From contig NC_035433.2 in assembly GCF_002127325.2 (NCBI RefSeq), forward strand, positions 87,537,350-87,601,349: a stretch of DNA of 64,000 nt, in the 5' to 3' direction. The translations under genes were made by a program, and so were the position numbers. The notes under the pieces were generated by a model. It did no database searches. It saw only the letters and a list, made by a program, of their open reading frames with translations, and had not been told where the DNA came from. Below are positions 11,081-23,475 of this stretch, piece after piece. This DNA comes from Helianthus annuus (taxonomy: Eukaryota; Streptophyta; Magnoliopsida; Asterales; Asteraceae). Each line of letters begins with the position of its first letter. Positions within the stretch are counted from its first letter, which is position 1.

Positions 11081-11345
11081 CAAAGTCAATTATTATTTTA
11101 AATTTAAATTTGAAAGTTTCTCATTAATGTGTTTGATTTTAAATTTCAAATCTGTAAATTAAATTTAAAACTGAAAGGTTAGACTTTCCTAATAAGTTTG
11201 CTTGATTTACGGGATTGGATATTAGTGATTTGATTTTCAGATTTTAAATTTTAAATTTTGAAGTCAATCATTATTTTAAATTTAAATTTTGAAGTAAACC
11301 ATTATTGTGTTTGATTTTAAATTTTGAATGCTTTGAAATGCTGAT
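11081..11345. repeat. AT-rich repeat, copies right of the retrotransposon
   Basis: Two further degenerate copies of the unit seen at 441-537 (about 11085-11150 and 11224-11325), rich in TTTTAAATTTAAATTT. No gene is visible. Confidence 0.5.
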
Positions 11346-11460
11346 GTTTTTTTATGAGATGCTTTGACTATATTATTTATAATTTTAGGGATGCTTCGAG
11401 TCTTCGACTATTGTTTTTGTACTCGAGTTGCATATCTAATTCAAATTGTGTTTTGTAATT

Positions 11461-12030
11461 TTAGGTGAAGAGCTTCTTTCAGACTCCTTCCCCTACAAGG
11501 AACTATTGAATGTGTTCTTATGAGAAGTTGAAGAAAATGTATATCTTGCACTGTTCTTTATCTATATCTATATATCTACATATCTTAAATGGGATTCTAT
11601 GGGAAATTGATCTCTATTCGATTCACTTATGTATATTCTTCTCCTCACCGTTTTGTTCCGTTAATCAACTCATGTGTGCTCTTATGTTTGATACCCGATC
11701 TTATTCAGTGATTAATATCCGCTTGAGTAACCCAATCTGAGTCTCATTTTTTTCGTTAACGATTGATGTAAACTTTCCCGATTTGGGTTTTTGTGCAAGA
11801 CTAATCATCTAAATTAATTTGTTATTTTTATGGTTTACCATTGCATAAGTTAGTATAATTTGTTGACAAAGTTTTGTTTTGGGGGATAGTAGTCACGAAT
11901 TGAGTAATATTCAAGGTTTATGTGTTTTTATTTTGATTCATTAGGTGTTTATTTTGGATGGTCCGGAGTTTTTGGCTGCAACTATGTTGGACAGAGATAT
12001 GCTTGCTATGTGTTTGAAGTTGTGAAGATG
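11461..12030 (+). other. possible exon remnants, right of the retrotransposon
   Basis: A block after a TTTTAG acceptor at 11464 reads GEELLSDSFPYKELLNVFL then stop (to about 11522). Another after a TTAG at about 11944 reads VFILDGPEFLAATMLDRDML and ends CLKL then stop (to about 12024). Both could be terminal exons or debris of the gene suggested at 363-429. They do not join in an obvious way and I recognise no family. Confidence 0.2.
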
Positions 12031-12962
12031 AATAAGTGAGACATATGTAGCAGATATCAGTGAGTGCACAACACATTAGTTAGGGTTTTGAATTATTGCT
12101 ACAGGTTAGTGATGTTAGAGATTGTGTTTTGAGAAATGTGTAGATTGAATTATGTCTGTGTTTGATTGTGACACCTTTGATTGTGCATGAAATTGCTGGT
12201 TATATGAGATTTTGTTGATTGTAGACAAATAAATTTGAATATAACTTATTAGATTCACATTTAAGTATAAAAATGAGAGGTTGTTATAACCTGAATTATA
12301 TTCTGAACGAAAAACTGAAAGGAAAAGAAAAAAAAGAATAATTTAACACAGAGAAATGAGGATAGAGAGAGAGTTGCCACATTTTTAAAACAAAAAAATA
12401 TAAGGTAACCATGCTTTTAAAATCTACTATACTTTTTAATAATATTTTGTGGAAAATGGACTAGATTGGGTAGGTAGTTAAACATGGTTTTTAGGGTCAA
12501 AACGGCTGTGTTAGGTTGACTCGGGACACTTTTATGAAAAATTTGATGTTTCTAACCTTAATAAAGCATTTTTGTAGATGACCAATGTATATCTCTACTT
12601 GAGGAATTCTCCAAAGATCCAGAGCCGATTGTTTCATAGAGCTGTGAAGTTGCGCTAAACATATTGGATTTTGAACGATCCGACAAACCATTCGAGGTAC
12701 TTGGAAGATTAAGTCTCTTATCTGGGTGGTTGTTACAGGTTTAGGATGTTAAATGATGTTGGATGTACTCTGCGATGTTGATGATGCAGAGATGTTGGTG
12801 AAGCTCAGGTTAACAACTTCATGTGTATATTTTAATGAATAAAGTTTTTGTTGTTTATATTTTCTAATTTAAACTTTTAATTAATTTCTAAATTTAATTA
12901 AATGAGTTTGTTTTGCAGGTTCGAACAACTTCATGTGTATATTTTATTATAAAAAATATAAG

Positions 12963-12988
12963 TTTTTTTTTTTTTTTTTTTTTTTTTT
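12963..12988. repeat. poly-T tract (26 bases)
   Basis: An uninterrupted T homopolymer on the plus strand inside the Helitron-like segment. Its length is likely to vary between individuals or assemblies. Confidence 0.9.
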
Positions 12989-13074
12989 GTTTCATGGGTC
13001 GTTCAGAGAGGCAAGTTTCTGCCTCCGGTTCTTGCCCGAAGTTTCTGACCTTACTCGCAACCCATTGACTACAA

Positions 13075-13255
13075 GGGGCTGTTTGGCTAAGCTTATTTTA
13101 GTGACTTATTTACTTTTTGAAAAGTTAAAAGGTGTTTGGGTTAGCTTATTATATGAGAGGAATAAGTAAATAAGTCATTCCATTATGACTTATTTGCTTT
13201 TCAAATAAGCAAATAAGTAAATAAGTCATTCCAATAAGCTTAGCCAAACAGCCCC
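13075..13255. mobile_element. 181-bp MITE with perfect 23-bp terminal inverted repeats
   Basis: Ends GGGGCTGTTTGGCTAAGCTT and its exact complement, with the perfect match extending 23 bases. A 3-bp direct repeat CAA flanks it on both sides (13072-13074, 13256-13258). The core is built from AAATAAGT/ACTTATTT repeats and would fold into one hairpin. The 3-bp duplication and GGGGCTGTTTGG end fit a PIF/Harbinger (Tourist-like) MITE, although the duplication is CAA rather than TWA. Confidence 0.8.
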
Positions 13256-13499
13256 CAACTTTCAATTCAAAACAATTATAAAAAAAATTATAATTGAAAA
13301 CATGTATTTTTATTTTATTTAATGACATAATTCGATTAATATAAAGTAAATTTTTATACCCGCGAAGTTCGCGGGTGATAACCTAATAATAAAGTATAAA
13401 GATAAACCACAATCCATGCCATTCACACTTTATTAAATTATATAAAATCTTTGATTAAGTGGTACACTTACCATGCTCCTCAACAACAAAAAAAAGCGC

Positions 13500-14271
13500 A
13501 CGTCAAAGTTGAGAAACGGTATATGTGGTTAGGGCATATATTTATTTACACACGCACTCCCTACAGCCGCTAGTCGTCACTTTCATCTCTCTCCGGTTAC
13601 GCCACCGTCGCCGTCGTCTACCGTCCTAAAGCCTCTTCCGGCGCCTCGCTCTGCCTCCATTGCTAGTGGCAGAAGTCATCTATTATCACCTCACCGAGTA
13701 ATCTTTCAACTTATTGTTTCATGTTCAAATTTAGGGTTTCAATTAAATTATAACTGCTTATTCGGTATCTGCATCTGTTCCTATAACTGATTCATAGATG
13801 ATTTTCATATTCGGTTGGTATAATTTAGTCATTTATTCGATGATAGTAGATTAGTAGGGGATTATTATGACAGATGAAATAGAAGTGACCTCATCTGCTC
13901 GTTTGTGCCTTTGAAAATTAGGTTTCTAGTGTTTTTTACGTGTGATTTAACTCTTGTGTAAGGGAGTATATATGTTCAATTGATGATGAATTGGTGCACA
14001 TTGAATATGTATAGGTTCTTAGAGATTTATCTTGCTGGAATATGATGTAGAATTGTTTCCGATAGCCGTTAATCGATCAAAAGTTACGGCGTTAGTATGC
14101 TTCATCGATTTCGTTGGTTTCCTGCTCAAACTAGGGTTTAATGGCTGGTGAATTGATAACTTTTGGTGAATGGATATAATATCTGTTTTTTTTTTTTTTG
14201 TTTACATTTGTTTAATTGCTTTGGCTGTTATCTTAATTACAGGTTTAAGACGATCAGTATTCTTTTTGGGG
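13500..14271 (+). promoter_or_regulatory. PRP39: PRP39 promoter and 5' leader with intron
   Basis: An AT-rich TATA-like stretch (CATATATTTATTTA, about 13535-13548) is followed by a pyrimidine-rich leader containing TCTCTCTCC and CCGTCGCCGTCG. A probable leader intron starts at a GTAATC donor at 13698 and ends at TTACAG, 14242. The coding ATG lies 29 bases after that acceptor. The exact transcription start is not determinable. Confidence 0.5.
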
Positions 14272-17200
14272 ATGGCAGAGAACGAAACAGTAGTTGCTCA
14301 AGCATCTGCTCCCGAGTACGGTAATTTGGCTACTTCTACTGGTGCTACTGCTATGGATGCAGATGATGTCAATCCGCATGGAGGCTCAGGTGCTTCTGGA
14401 AAATCCGATGTTACTGATGTGAATTCTAGTCATGCGGATATTTCCGCAAGTGATGTAAACACATCCGTAGATGCATCTCAGTTGGCTGCTTACCATTCTT
14501 CTGTGAATGGGAATGATGTCTCTGATGGAAAACCTATAAGTGAGAATGGTGTTGGGTCGTATGATGTTCACAATACTGCATCTGCGAACCAGCCGGAGGA
14601 TGGTTCTGGTATATTTTGCTGCGTCTTGTTTTTTGCTTAATTTAACTTTATACTGACTGAGAGAAAAAATGTTTTTTTTTTAAACTTCCTCTACTTTTTC
14701 ATGGCAGTTGTAGCTGCGTTATCTCCTGAAGAAGAGCGATTATGGAGCATAGTAAATGCAAATTCATCGGAGTTTAATGCCTGGACTGCCTTAATAGACG
14801 AAACTGAGAAAACAGCTGAGGTACCTTGTATTGTTGAAGCAAAAAAATAAAAAAATAAAAAAATACGTCAATTAGAAATTAAGCCAGTATGATCTATTCT
14901 AACATGTATTTTGTGTCTCTTGTTTCCTCAAGCCTAGCAGAATGCAAGCTTCTAAGTATGAACCTTAGCTTTAATTTGAAGCAAATTTGTTATATGACAT
15001 TATTTACTGATTGTTGATTGCCAATACATAATAATTATATATCACCTTTTAACAGGATAATATTATGAAGATTCGGAAAGTTTATGATACCTTTTTAGCC
15101 GAATTTCCGCTGTGTTACGGTTATTGGAAGAAGTATGCTGATCATGAAGCACGCCTGGGATATATGGACAAAGTTGTGGAAGTTTTTGAACGCGCAGTCC
15201 ATGGAGTAACGTATTCTGTAGACATGTGGCTGCACTATTGTGTTTTTGCCATAAACACATATGGGGATCCTGATACAGTAAGGAGGTAATACCCATTGTA
15301 GATGATATTTCATTGTTTTGAATTTTTGACTCAAGGAGAATTAGCTCAGAGACAATAGAACACAATTTCCATTATATGATTTCATATTTTTGTTTTCTTT
15401 TGAATAGGCCTTAGTTTTTATTGATGTTTGCTGCATTTATCATGCATTCACGAGCATGTTTGATATTATTCTGTTTATTGGTTTAGGAATTGTAGCTCAG
15501 TTATCGAATGTTGTTTCAGGCTATTTGAACGTGCCTTAGCTTATGTTGGAACTGATTTTCTATCTTTCCCCTTATGGGATAAATATATCGAATACGAGTT
15601 TCAGCAGCAGCAGTGGTCCAATCTAGCCATGATATACACACGGATATTGGAGCATCCTAATCAGCAGTTGGATCGCTATTTTAACAGGTGATATAAAAAT
15701 GTATTAAACATGATATACCTTCTAGACATATTTTTTTCTTTGCAGGCGTATTAATACTATTTTGTTACAATTTACAGTTTCAGGGATTTAGTAGCAAGTC
15801 GTCCTTTATCAGAATTGAGAACTCCTGAAGAAACTGCAGCTGCAGCAAATACTAAAGCGGAAGTTAATAATGAAGAAAACGAAGGGGAACTCAATCCAAA
15901 CGCAGTGGATCAATCTTCTAAATCCGTAAATGCGGGTTTAACAGAAGCTGAGGAATTGGAGAGTTATATCGCGATTAGAGAAGAGCTGTATAAGAAGGCT
16001 AAAGAATTCGAATCGAAGATAATCGATTTCGAAACTGCTATCAGGAGGCCTTACTTTCATGTTCGACCACTTAATGCCGCAGAGCTTGAAAACTGGCATC
16101 ACTATCTTAATTTTATCGAAGGATGTGATGATTTCAATAAGGTAAAAGTCAAGTGTTTGATCTTCATATATCTTCATATGTTTGAATATTTACGTTTTGG
16201 TTTGTGTCTTTAGTTGTCCCTGTTAATACATTGACTTACAGTTAAGTAATATCTGCTGCTCATATGATTAATCGGCTAAACTGGTTGGATGAACTATGAA
16301 GCATGGGTGTCTCATAATAAGGCTAAGTACTTCAAACCCTAATTTTGTGAGTGGAGATTTGGGTTCATAGTTGATCATGTGTTGAATTGAATGGTAAAAA
16401 CTATTTGTTAAAAGTTGCAATGTTATGTTATGCAGGTGTGTTCTTACTTAATCATCTGTCTGTGAGGCAAGGTGGGTCCCTCTTTGTATTTTTGAGGGGC
16501 CCCGTTCGAGTATCTCTTTTGTGTTTCTTCTTAGCCCTCTCAGTTTTCTGATATTTTGATTCATCTATACATAACAGTCGTTATTTTTTTTGTATACATG
16601 ATGTAAATCTTTTGACCCAGGTTGTGAAGTTATACGAAAGATGTTTAATCGCGTGTGCTAACTACCCCGAGTACTGGATACGATACGTTTTGTGTATGGA
16701 AGCAAGCGGGAGCATGGATCTTGCCGAAAATGCCCTTGCTCGTGCCACTCAAGTGTTTGTAAAGGTACCCATTTTTTTATTTATTCACCATATTTGTGGA
16801 TGTGTTTGTGTGTGTATATATACCTTAATAACGTACAGTAAGGATGCTCGGTGTAATAAACAAAGTCTAGCTGTCTTGGGACATAATCTTTAATCTCTAC
16901 AGGAATGATTTCGGCTGTTTATCTTACCATATTTGGCCTTTTTCAGTATGTATGAATTTTTTAGGTTATGTTTTAGTTATTGTTAATCTTTCCCTAACTT
17001 CTGTTTTTACAGTTTGTTATTTAACAAAGTTTTGCTACCTGATTGGTTTTGCAGAGGCAACCAGAGATTCATCTGTTTGCTGCTCGATTTAAAGAGCAGG
17101 GTGGAGATATTGCTGGTGCTCGTGCATCTTACCAGCTTGTGCACGCTGAAATATCTCCCGGACTTCTTGAAGCAATTATCAAGCATGCTAACATGGAACA

Positions 17201-20200
17201 TCGCCTGGTAAACTAATTATATATACATTCAAATTCGAAAGTGTACAGTAGTGGTTGTTGATTGGTGGATCTGGACGGTGGTTCTTTTCTTTATTTTCTT
17301 TATTTTTTTATTTTTTGCTTTCCACCCATGCAGCCTTTGTACTTATAATATTTAGTTCAACAAACTACCATAATCACCCACCTTTTTTGGTGGATAAAGC
17401 ATACGTATCTAAGGGGAGAGGCGCCAGTTCTAATCTCACTTTTATATTTAAGTAGAGGGTCAAAGATTTCCTTTTTCCAGGCTTTATTTTTTTAACAATA
17501 AGATTTCTATATTACAAAACAGTCCACATATTATATAATTCACTTAGTAGTATATTTATATTACTTTTTCAAAATTCTTTATATGCCGTTAATATTGTAC
17601 AAACGTTTGCTTTATGTATAATTAGTTATAGTTACATTTAATTAGTGTATTATTGGATCCGCTACCGATGTTAACTTTGTTAACTTTTATTGTTTCTGAT
17701 TAATTTAAAACACATATCGATTTATTGGTAGTGTAACGAGCTAAACATATACCAAATGAATTATCGCAGTGGTAAGTTATATCGAGTGTCGGTACCATGA
17801 TGAACCAAACCAATACCGTTCGAACAATTTGGGTACCGGTACCCGTATTTGTTTTTATGGATTTTGATCGATGTAAAATACACGTTCGGGTATCGTATAT
17901 GTACCGTAACAAATCGAACTGATACCGATAGAAGACCTGCAGCGTAGGGGGACTTCCCCTAGTTAGTACTAAAACCAAACATTTAGCGTGTGACATTTTC
18001 ATTTTGCTTGAACTAATTGGTTTCCTCTTTTATATAATTAGGGGAATCTGGAAGATGCTTGTTCTTTGTATGAACAGACAATAGCTATTGAAAAGGGGAA
18101 AGAACACTCACAGGCTTTGCCATTTTTGTTTGCACAGTATTCGCGATTTTTGTATATGGTATGCCCTCTTTAACCACACACTTTATGTTATTCTCAACCT
18201 TTTTGTGCTGTTATCTGAAGATTCATCTTGACTGTTGATTGTACATTGACAAAATTACTGGTTAGGTATACTTACAAAAAAAAATAAATACTATAGTATT
18301 TGATTACCGATCTCATTTTTTGAATAAAATAGTTTAGGAGGTTTTATTAAACAGAAAAGACACTTTTGATTTGTTATAAAACCATTAGATATCGAACATA
18401 AACCAAATTGACCATGGTCTATTATGGTTGATGACCTGAGTTTCTCATCGGTTATCATTCTATTTAATATTCAGATATTTCGTGTGGATATTTTATTTCT
18501 TTTTATTCTGTTATTTTTCCGTGAAAAACCACACTATGTGAATTTTTTTATTTCTTGTTGGCAGGTTTTGGGAAGGGTTGAAAAAGCAAGGGAGGTTCTA
18601 GATCAAGCCTTGGAGTGTACTCAACTTTCAAAACCACTTTTAGAGGTCTTTATCTTTTCCGCTTTCGGTCAAATTTGTTTATTCGGTTTTTCATTCTTCT
18701 AATATAATTTATTGAGAGTATTTTTGCTCTGGTGATGCAGGCTTTAATCCATATGGAATCAATTCTATCACAACCAAAACAAATTGATCGTCTAGACTCA
18801 CTAGTTGAGAAGTTCATAGCTCCTGGTCCTGATGAGTTAAATCCTGCAAGCTATGTTGAGAGAGAGGAGTTATCTAGCATTTTCTTGGAGGTAAAACTAA
18901 TTTGTATTTTACTTTTATGGGCTTTTTGTGTGCTTTTATTTTTGCATGATTAAAACCCTTGACATTTATAAAACTTAACATTAATGTCCCTTGATAAAAA
19001 AACATTCTTTTTATGATTAAATCTCTAAACGGTTTTAAAAAACAAGGAAAAGTTTGTTTTCTAAATAATTAAGTCTTTAAATTTACATAAAGGACCTTTT
19101 TGTTTAGTTTTAAAAGTCCAGGGATTTAATTAGAATCGGCAAAATGGACGGGTCGGGTGACAGCCCCAATTTCTAGTCATGGTGCTTGTAAATTGTGATA
19201 GATGTCGTGACTCGTGACAGTATATTCTGCAGTTTCTAGATCTTTTTGGGGATACACAGACCATCAAAAAGGCAGACAACAGGCATGCCAAGCTATTTTT
19301 ACCTCATAAAAATGCTTTGGAATCTAAGAAACGACACATGGACGGTTATCTAGTTTCAGACAGAGCAAAGCTTGCTAAAACCGGTGGTGTTTCACCTGCT
19401 CCTTCAGCCTACCCTGGCACGCAGAACCAGTGGCCAGCAGGTTATGGTGTTCAGGCTCAAGCTTGGCCACAAGCTACACAAGCTCAAGGACAACAATGGC
19501 CTGCAACCTATACCCAACAGGTATTATTCCTTTACGAAGCGTTAACTTTTATTTAAATTTGTTCTTTTTTCATGTGATTGTATCTATTGGTGTAAACGAC
19601 TTGCCTAAGCTCTAGCTCAGCTCGTTTAAGTTAAGAGAGCTCGAGCTCGGCTTTTTTCGAGCTGTCTATAGCTCAAGCTCTACTCATTAATACTATTTAT
19701 TTATTTTGTTTATGTACATATATCATTAGTTATATAAATTTGTATGTAATTTTATTTAAATAACAAAATATATATGATTTACTTACTATTATCATAGTTC
19801 TGTTAATAATTATAGCGTAAATTGCATTTTACGTCTTTTAAGTTTCAGCAAAATTTCAGGCGTTGTCTTTTAACTAACGAAATTACAGTGGATGTCCTTT
19901 ATGTTCTAATTTCTTTACAGGCGGTGTCCTTTCTCCCTAAAAAGATTACAAAATAAAGGGCATCTTCTTTAAAGAAATTATAACGTAAAGGACATCCTTT
20001 GTAATTTCGTTAGTTAAAGGACATCTCCTGAAATTTGCTGAAACTTAAAGGATGTAAAATGCAATTTACCCATAATTAGATCTATTAAATAGTTATATTT
20101 TGTATATAAAATAGAAATTACTATATTGGTATGTGAAGCTCGAGCTCGTTTAAGCTCAGCTCAATTGAGCTGATTTTGAGTGGCTCACGAGTAGCTCGGC

Positions 20201-20695
20201 TTGTTTACACCCCTACTTGTCTCCTTACTAATCATAATCAGGCTGCAGGCAGCTTGGGTTAACTACTTAATTACATGTTAAATAACGTCTACTTTTTAAA
20301 TGCATGTCTTGTTCACCTTTTGATGTACTGTTTAGGCTGCTTATGGCACATACAATGCTTATGGAAGCACCTATGCTCAACCACAAGCCCCAACCACTGT
20401 TCCACAAGCTGCCGCTGCAACCGCCGCCTATGCCACCTATCCTGCAACCTACCCAGTCCAGGTAAATTTCTCTTCCTGAAATGAATGCTGTCTTTCTTAA
20501 ATCTTTACTTAAGTTGGTATGTTAGTCTTTTAGAACCTAACAAAAATTTACAAACCCACGCAGGCTGCCCCACAGCAAGTTTATGCACAACCTGATGCTG
20601 CAGCTGCGGTGGCCGCACCGCCGCCAACATTGACGCCAGCTCAGCAACCCACGGCAGCTGTTGCTTCTCAGTCCTACTACGGCACCTATTATTAA
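14272..20695 (+). CDS. PRP39: pre-mRNA-processing factor 39 (PRP39), U1 snRNP-associated
   Basis: Thirteen coding exons, all with GT-AG borders: 14272-14608, 14708-14820, 15056-15285, 15520-15687, 15778-16141, 16621-16764, 17055-17207, 18042-18158, 18565-18645, 18741-18890, 19233-19520, 20336-20461, 20564-20695. They join without a frame break to 800 residues plus stop, near the plant PRP39 length. Residues 1-113 are acidic and low in complexity. Residues about 120-620 hold HAT (half-a-TPR) helices such as [43 protein letters not shown] and [15 protein letters not shown]. The last 140 residues are rich in A, Q, P and Y and end YYGTYY. PRP39 helps U1 snRNP engage 5' splice sites in the nucleus; in Arabidopsis loss delays flowering (family knowledge). 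The start was chosen because MAENE follows the leader intron and opens the conserved frame. Intron 7 and the 19521-20335 intron hold repeat insertions. Confidence 0.93.
19588..20215. mobile_element. degenerate hAT-like MITE in a PRP39 intron, with a nested fold-back element
   Basis: The outer ends read GGTGTAAACGACTTG and CTTGTTTACACCCCTA, complementary with mismatches, and the inner sequence is rich in GAGCTCG/CAGCTCG. The same end type (TAGGGGTGCAAACAAGCCGA) begins at 63844. A separate inverted repeat (19815-20071) sits inside it. Confidence 0.55.
19815..20071. repeat. fold-back inverted repeat carrying GTCCTTTA blocks
   Basis: The left arm starts GTAAATTGCATTTTACGTC and the right arm is its near complement, ending GTAAAATGCAATTTACCC. 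Each arm is about 110 bases and contains TTTCAGCAAA and CGAAATTAC. It resembles the GTCCTTTA element at 21692-22270, so the two probably share a family. Confidence 0.75.
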
Positions 20696-21691
20696 GCCAT
20701 CATACCAATAATCTACCGTAATATCTATCATGTTTTGGTTGCTGTTATCTTTATTGTCTGTAAAATACCTATTAGTTTGCAGGCATAAAGAGAGCACGAG
20801 TAATTTGTCCTACAGGCGGTTACTGGTGGTTACTTGCTTTATGGGAGATTACGTTTAGCAGATAATCTTATAGGTTAATGTAGGTCGCATGCTTTTTTTA
20901 TTCGAATACGTAACTTGCTAAATTTTCGTGACTTGTACCGGGATTATGCATTGCATGCTTGAGTTGCTTCCAAACAATTTTTTTCTCTTTTTTCTGTCGG
21001 TTTTATTAGGGGTGTTCATGAAATTGTTGAAAGACCAAATCAAACAAATAGAACCAAACCTACTTGTTTAACTGGTTTTGATGTTTTTACGGTCCGTTTG
21101 GAAAACCAGATTTTTGGTTAACGGCTTGAACCAATTCAACGTGCTAGTATGGGTTCGTTATGTTTTTGAAATCGTCGGCACTGCGCCCTAGTATGACCCC
21201 CTACTAGTTCTATACATATGCAAAATCCCCTGATCTATGTTTTCTCTGTACGAGACCTGCTAGATTATCACAAGAACTTGCAAAAGCCAAAGGCATAAAA
21301 AAAAGGCAAGTTTAAGCGATCATTCTTACCTTATATTGGTGGTTTTGGAGATTCATGAATGAAAATGTGTTTTCCAACAAATTTAACAAAAGTAACAAGA
21401 TCATTGAAGTCACTTGGAATTTTATGAATCTATTAACTATACTAAAACAAAACAATCTTATGTTACATGACATAAACTTAACCCAAACTATTTTGCTTTA
21501 ATTTTTTTCTTCGTCTTAATGACCTTTCTTATTTACTTAATGATCTTCCTTATTTATTGTGTTTTTAGATTACTATACTATTTAAAAGATATCTACGAGA
21601 TATGATATTGATGGAAAGACTTATAATTGGAGTTGAATGTACTTATTAATTATTCCCCTTATGAAAAGATGAGATTTGTTAATATTCTACT
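20696..21691. other. PRP39 3' flank, no gene seen
   Basis: The first ~250 bases are the probable 3' UTR. A TAGGGGTGTTCATGAAATTG start at about 21007 is a typical left end of a hAT MITE, followed by AACC-type sequence, but I cannot place its right end. No open frame of interest is present. Confidence 0.4.
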
Positions 21692-22270
21692 GAGTAAATT
21701 ACAACCGGTGTCCTTTACGTTTGTATCAAATTACAACCGGTGTCCTTTAACAAAAGAAATTACAGGCTCTGTCCTTTATTTTTACCAGTTTTTAGCACAT
21801 TATGTCCTTTAGACCTAACCTAGTTAAAAATTTTTGATTAAGTCTTACCATGTCCCTCTCACATGAGAGGACAATATGGCCTTTTCATTTCAATTTAACA
21901 TGAATTTCGATTTCCCCTTCCATCTCATAGCATTCATCTGTTTGTTCATATTCATCTCAAAAAATGGAGGGGTAAAAGAGATTTATTTATTTTGTTTGGA
22001 TTAACCGGAAAAAGGAGTGATCGACTGAAAAAATGGACGGGACAAAAGAGATTTACTTCATTAAAAAATATAAAATTGGAATGAAAAGGCCATGTTGCCT
22101 TCATGTGAGCGGCACATGATAAGACTTAACCAAAAAAACTTAACTAGGTTAGGTCTAAAGTATATAACGTGTTAAAAACCGGTAATATAAAAGAAATAGC
22201 CTGTAATTTCTTTAGTTAAAGGATACCGGTTGTAATTTGATGCAACGTAAAGGTCACTAGTTGTATTTTT
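21692..22270. repeat. fold-back inverted-repeat element (GTCCTTTA family)
   Basis: Arms of about 85 bases or more: TTACAACCGGTGTCCTTTA and CAAATTACAACCGGTGTCC on the left, with complements on the right (AAAGGATACCGGTTGTAATT). An inner second pair also occurs (ACCTAACCTAGTTAAAAA with TTAACTAGGTTAGGTCT). There is no coding capacity. It is probably a non-autonomous DNA transposon with long terminal inverted repeats. Confidence 0.75.
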
Positions 22271-23475
22271 TCTATTCTACTCTATAGTTTAATAAACAAT
22301 ACCATTATTTTCGGATCGCGATTTTGGCATACAGACTTTTATTGATTATTGAATATTGAAATGATTGTTGCTTCATTATTATAGTAAGATGGCTTCCAAT
22401 GTAACAAATAAAATTTAATCACGTATACATATTCTCTCTCTCTCTTTTTTTTTTTAATATGTCAATTATCATAAAATAAATATTATAATTGTCACATAAC
22501 CAAAAAACATTAGTACATTACCTAATGGTAGAAAATTGGAGGTTACAAATTTCAACAGATGTTCTACAGATCCTATAAATTTTGATAAACCCGACTCTTG
22601 AAGAAGGTGATCTCGACCGCCATGCTCCGGTAACTCGAGTGAAAAATGTGTTTTATATTATTTTTACAAACGCTGCTCCTAATTCTGAAACACACTAAGT
22701 TCTATATTGGAAAAAAGTTATATAAATGAACGAAAAAACTAATTAAAGTAACTGATCCGAATATTGGCAATTCCGAATGATTTTTGTTTTAGAAACAATC
22801 TGGAGTTTTGGTAGAATGATCAATGTAGTTTTACTGATAATAGAACCAAAAACAGTGATCACCGTGGGTATTGGGGTGCGACGACGGACATAAGTTGTTC
22901 CTTGATTGAAAATGAGTGGTTCTGGTCACTGTAAGAAAAGGTCTAGCCATAATTTGAAAACATACCGGACATCTGCTCCACCCAGGGTCACACTTAAATT
23001 GTATTATTGGTTGTTTTAATTGTTCAATCGGTATCTATTGCTTCAACACAATCCGAAAATGTTGGACCTGGCAATTCATTCGAAACCGCTTGGCGGGTTG
23101 AATGCTAGATATTGCTTCCTAAAAAAACTAATGATGTTTGTTCATGCATGCCTTTCCGATAGACTGTATACTACAAGTTTCCGATAGACTGCATACTATA
23201 ACTTCCGATACACAATATACTACAACTTTATAGTTAACCTTATATCTGACCTTTAGAAACTTTTTTCTGGACAAAAACGATTTTCTAGGCAACCGGAGAC
23301 TAACGGCGTTAGGTTTCTGTTAGTCAGGGTCCATTGGTGGCCAATATATCAATAGCTGAGACTGCCGGTAGTTATTTTTGAAGTTGGAACTGTTGACGGC
23401 CAACGTCGAATAGTTGAGATTATTAAAATTCAATATTTCATTATTTATTTTATTCCCTTACAATAAAATAGAGAA
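22271..23475. other. intergenic, no gene seen
   Basis: AT-rich sequence with a short CT run near 22434. A small direct repeat of CTTCCGATAGACTG..ATACTACAA occurs three times at about 23152-23226. No frame with recognisable protein content. Confidence 0.4.

Larger units (their letters stand above)
12423..13386 (+). mobile_element. Helitron-like element containing a MITE
   Basis: The left end reads A|TCTACTATACTTTTTAATA, the AT-rich TC start usual for plant Helitrons. The right end has the hairpin CCCGCGAAGTTCGCGGG at 13359-13375, followed 7 bases later by CTAA|T, a permitted CTRR terminus with host T. No Rep/helicase coding is present, so it is non-autonomous. A T26 homopolymer (12963-12988) and a MITE (13075-13255) lie within. 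The element also contains a possible exon-like stretch around 12500-12780, not identified. Pairing of these two ends is inferred from orientation and distance. Confidence 0.5.

Noticed and set aside
13075..13255. Rho-independent-style terminator or regulatory stem-loop
   Set aside because: The perfect 23-base inverted ends and flanking CAA duplication show a MITE; such terminators are not used by plant nuclear genes.
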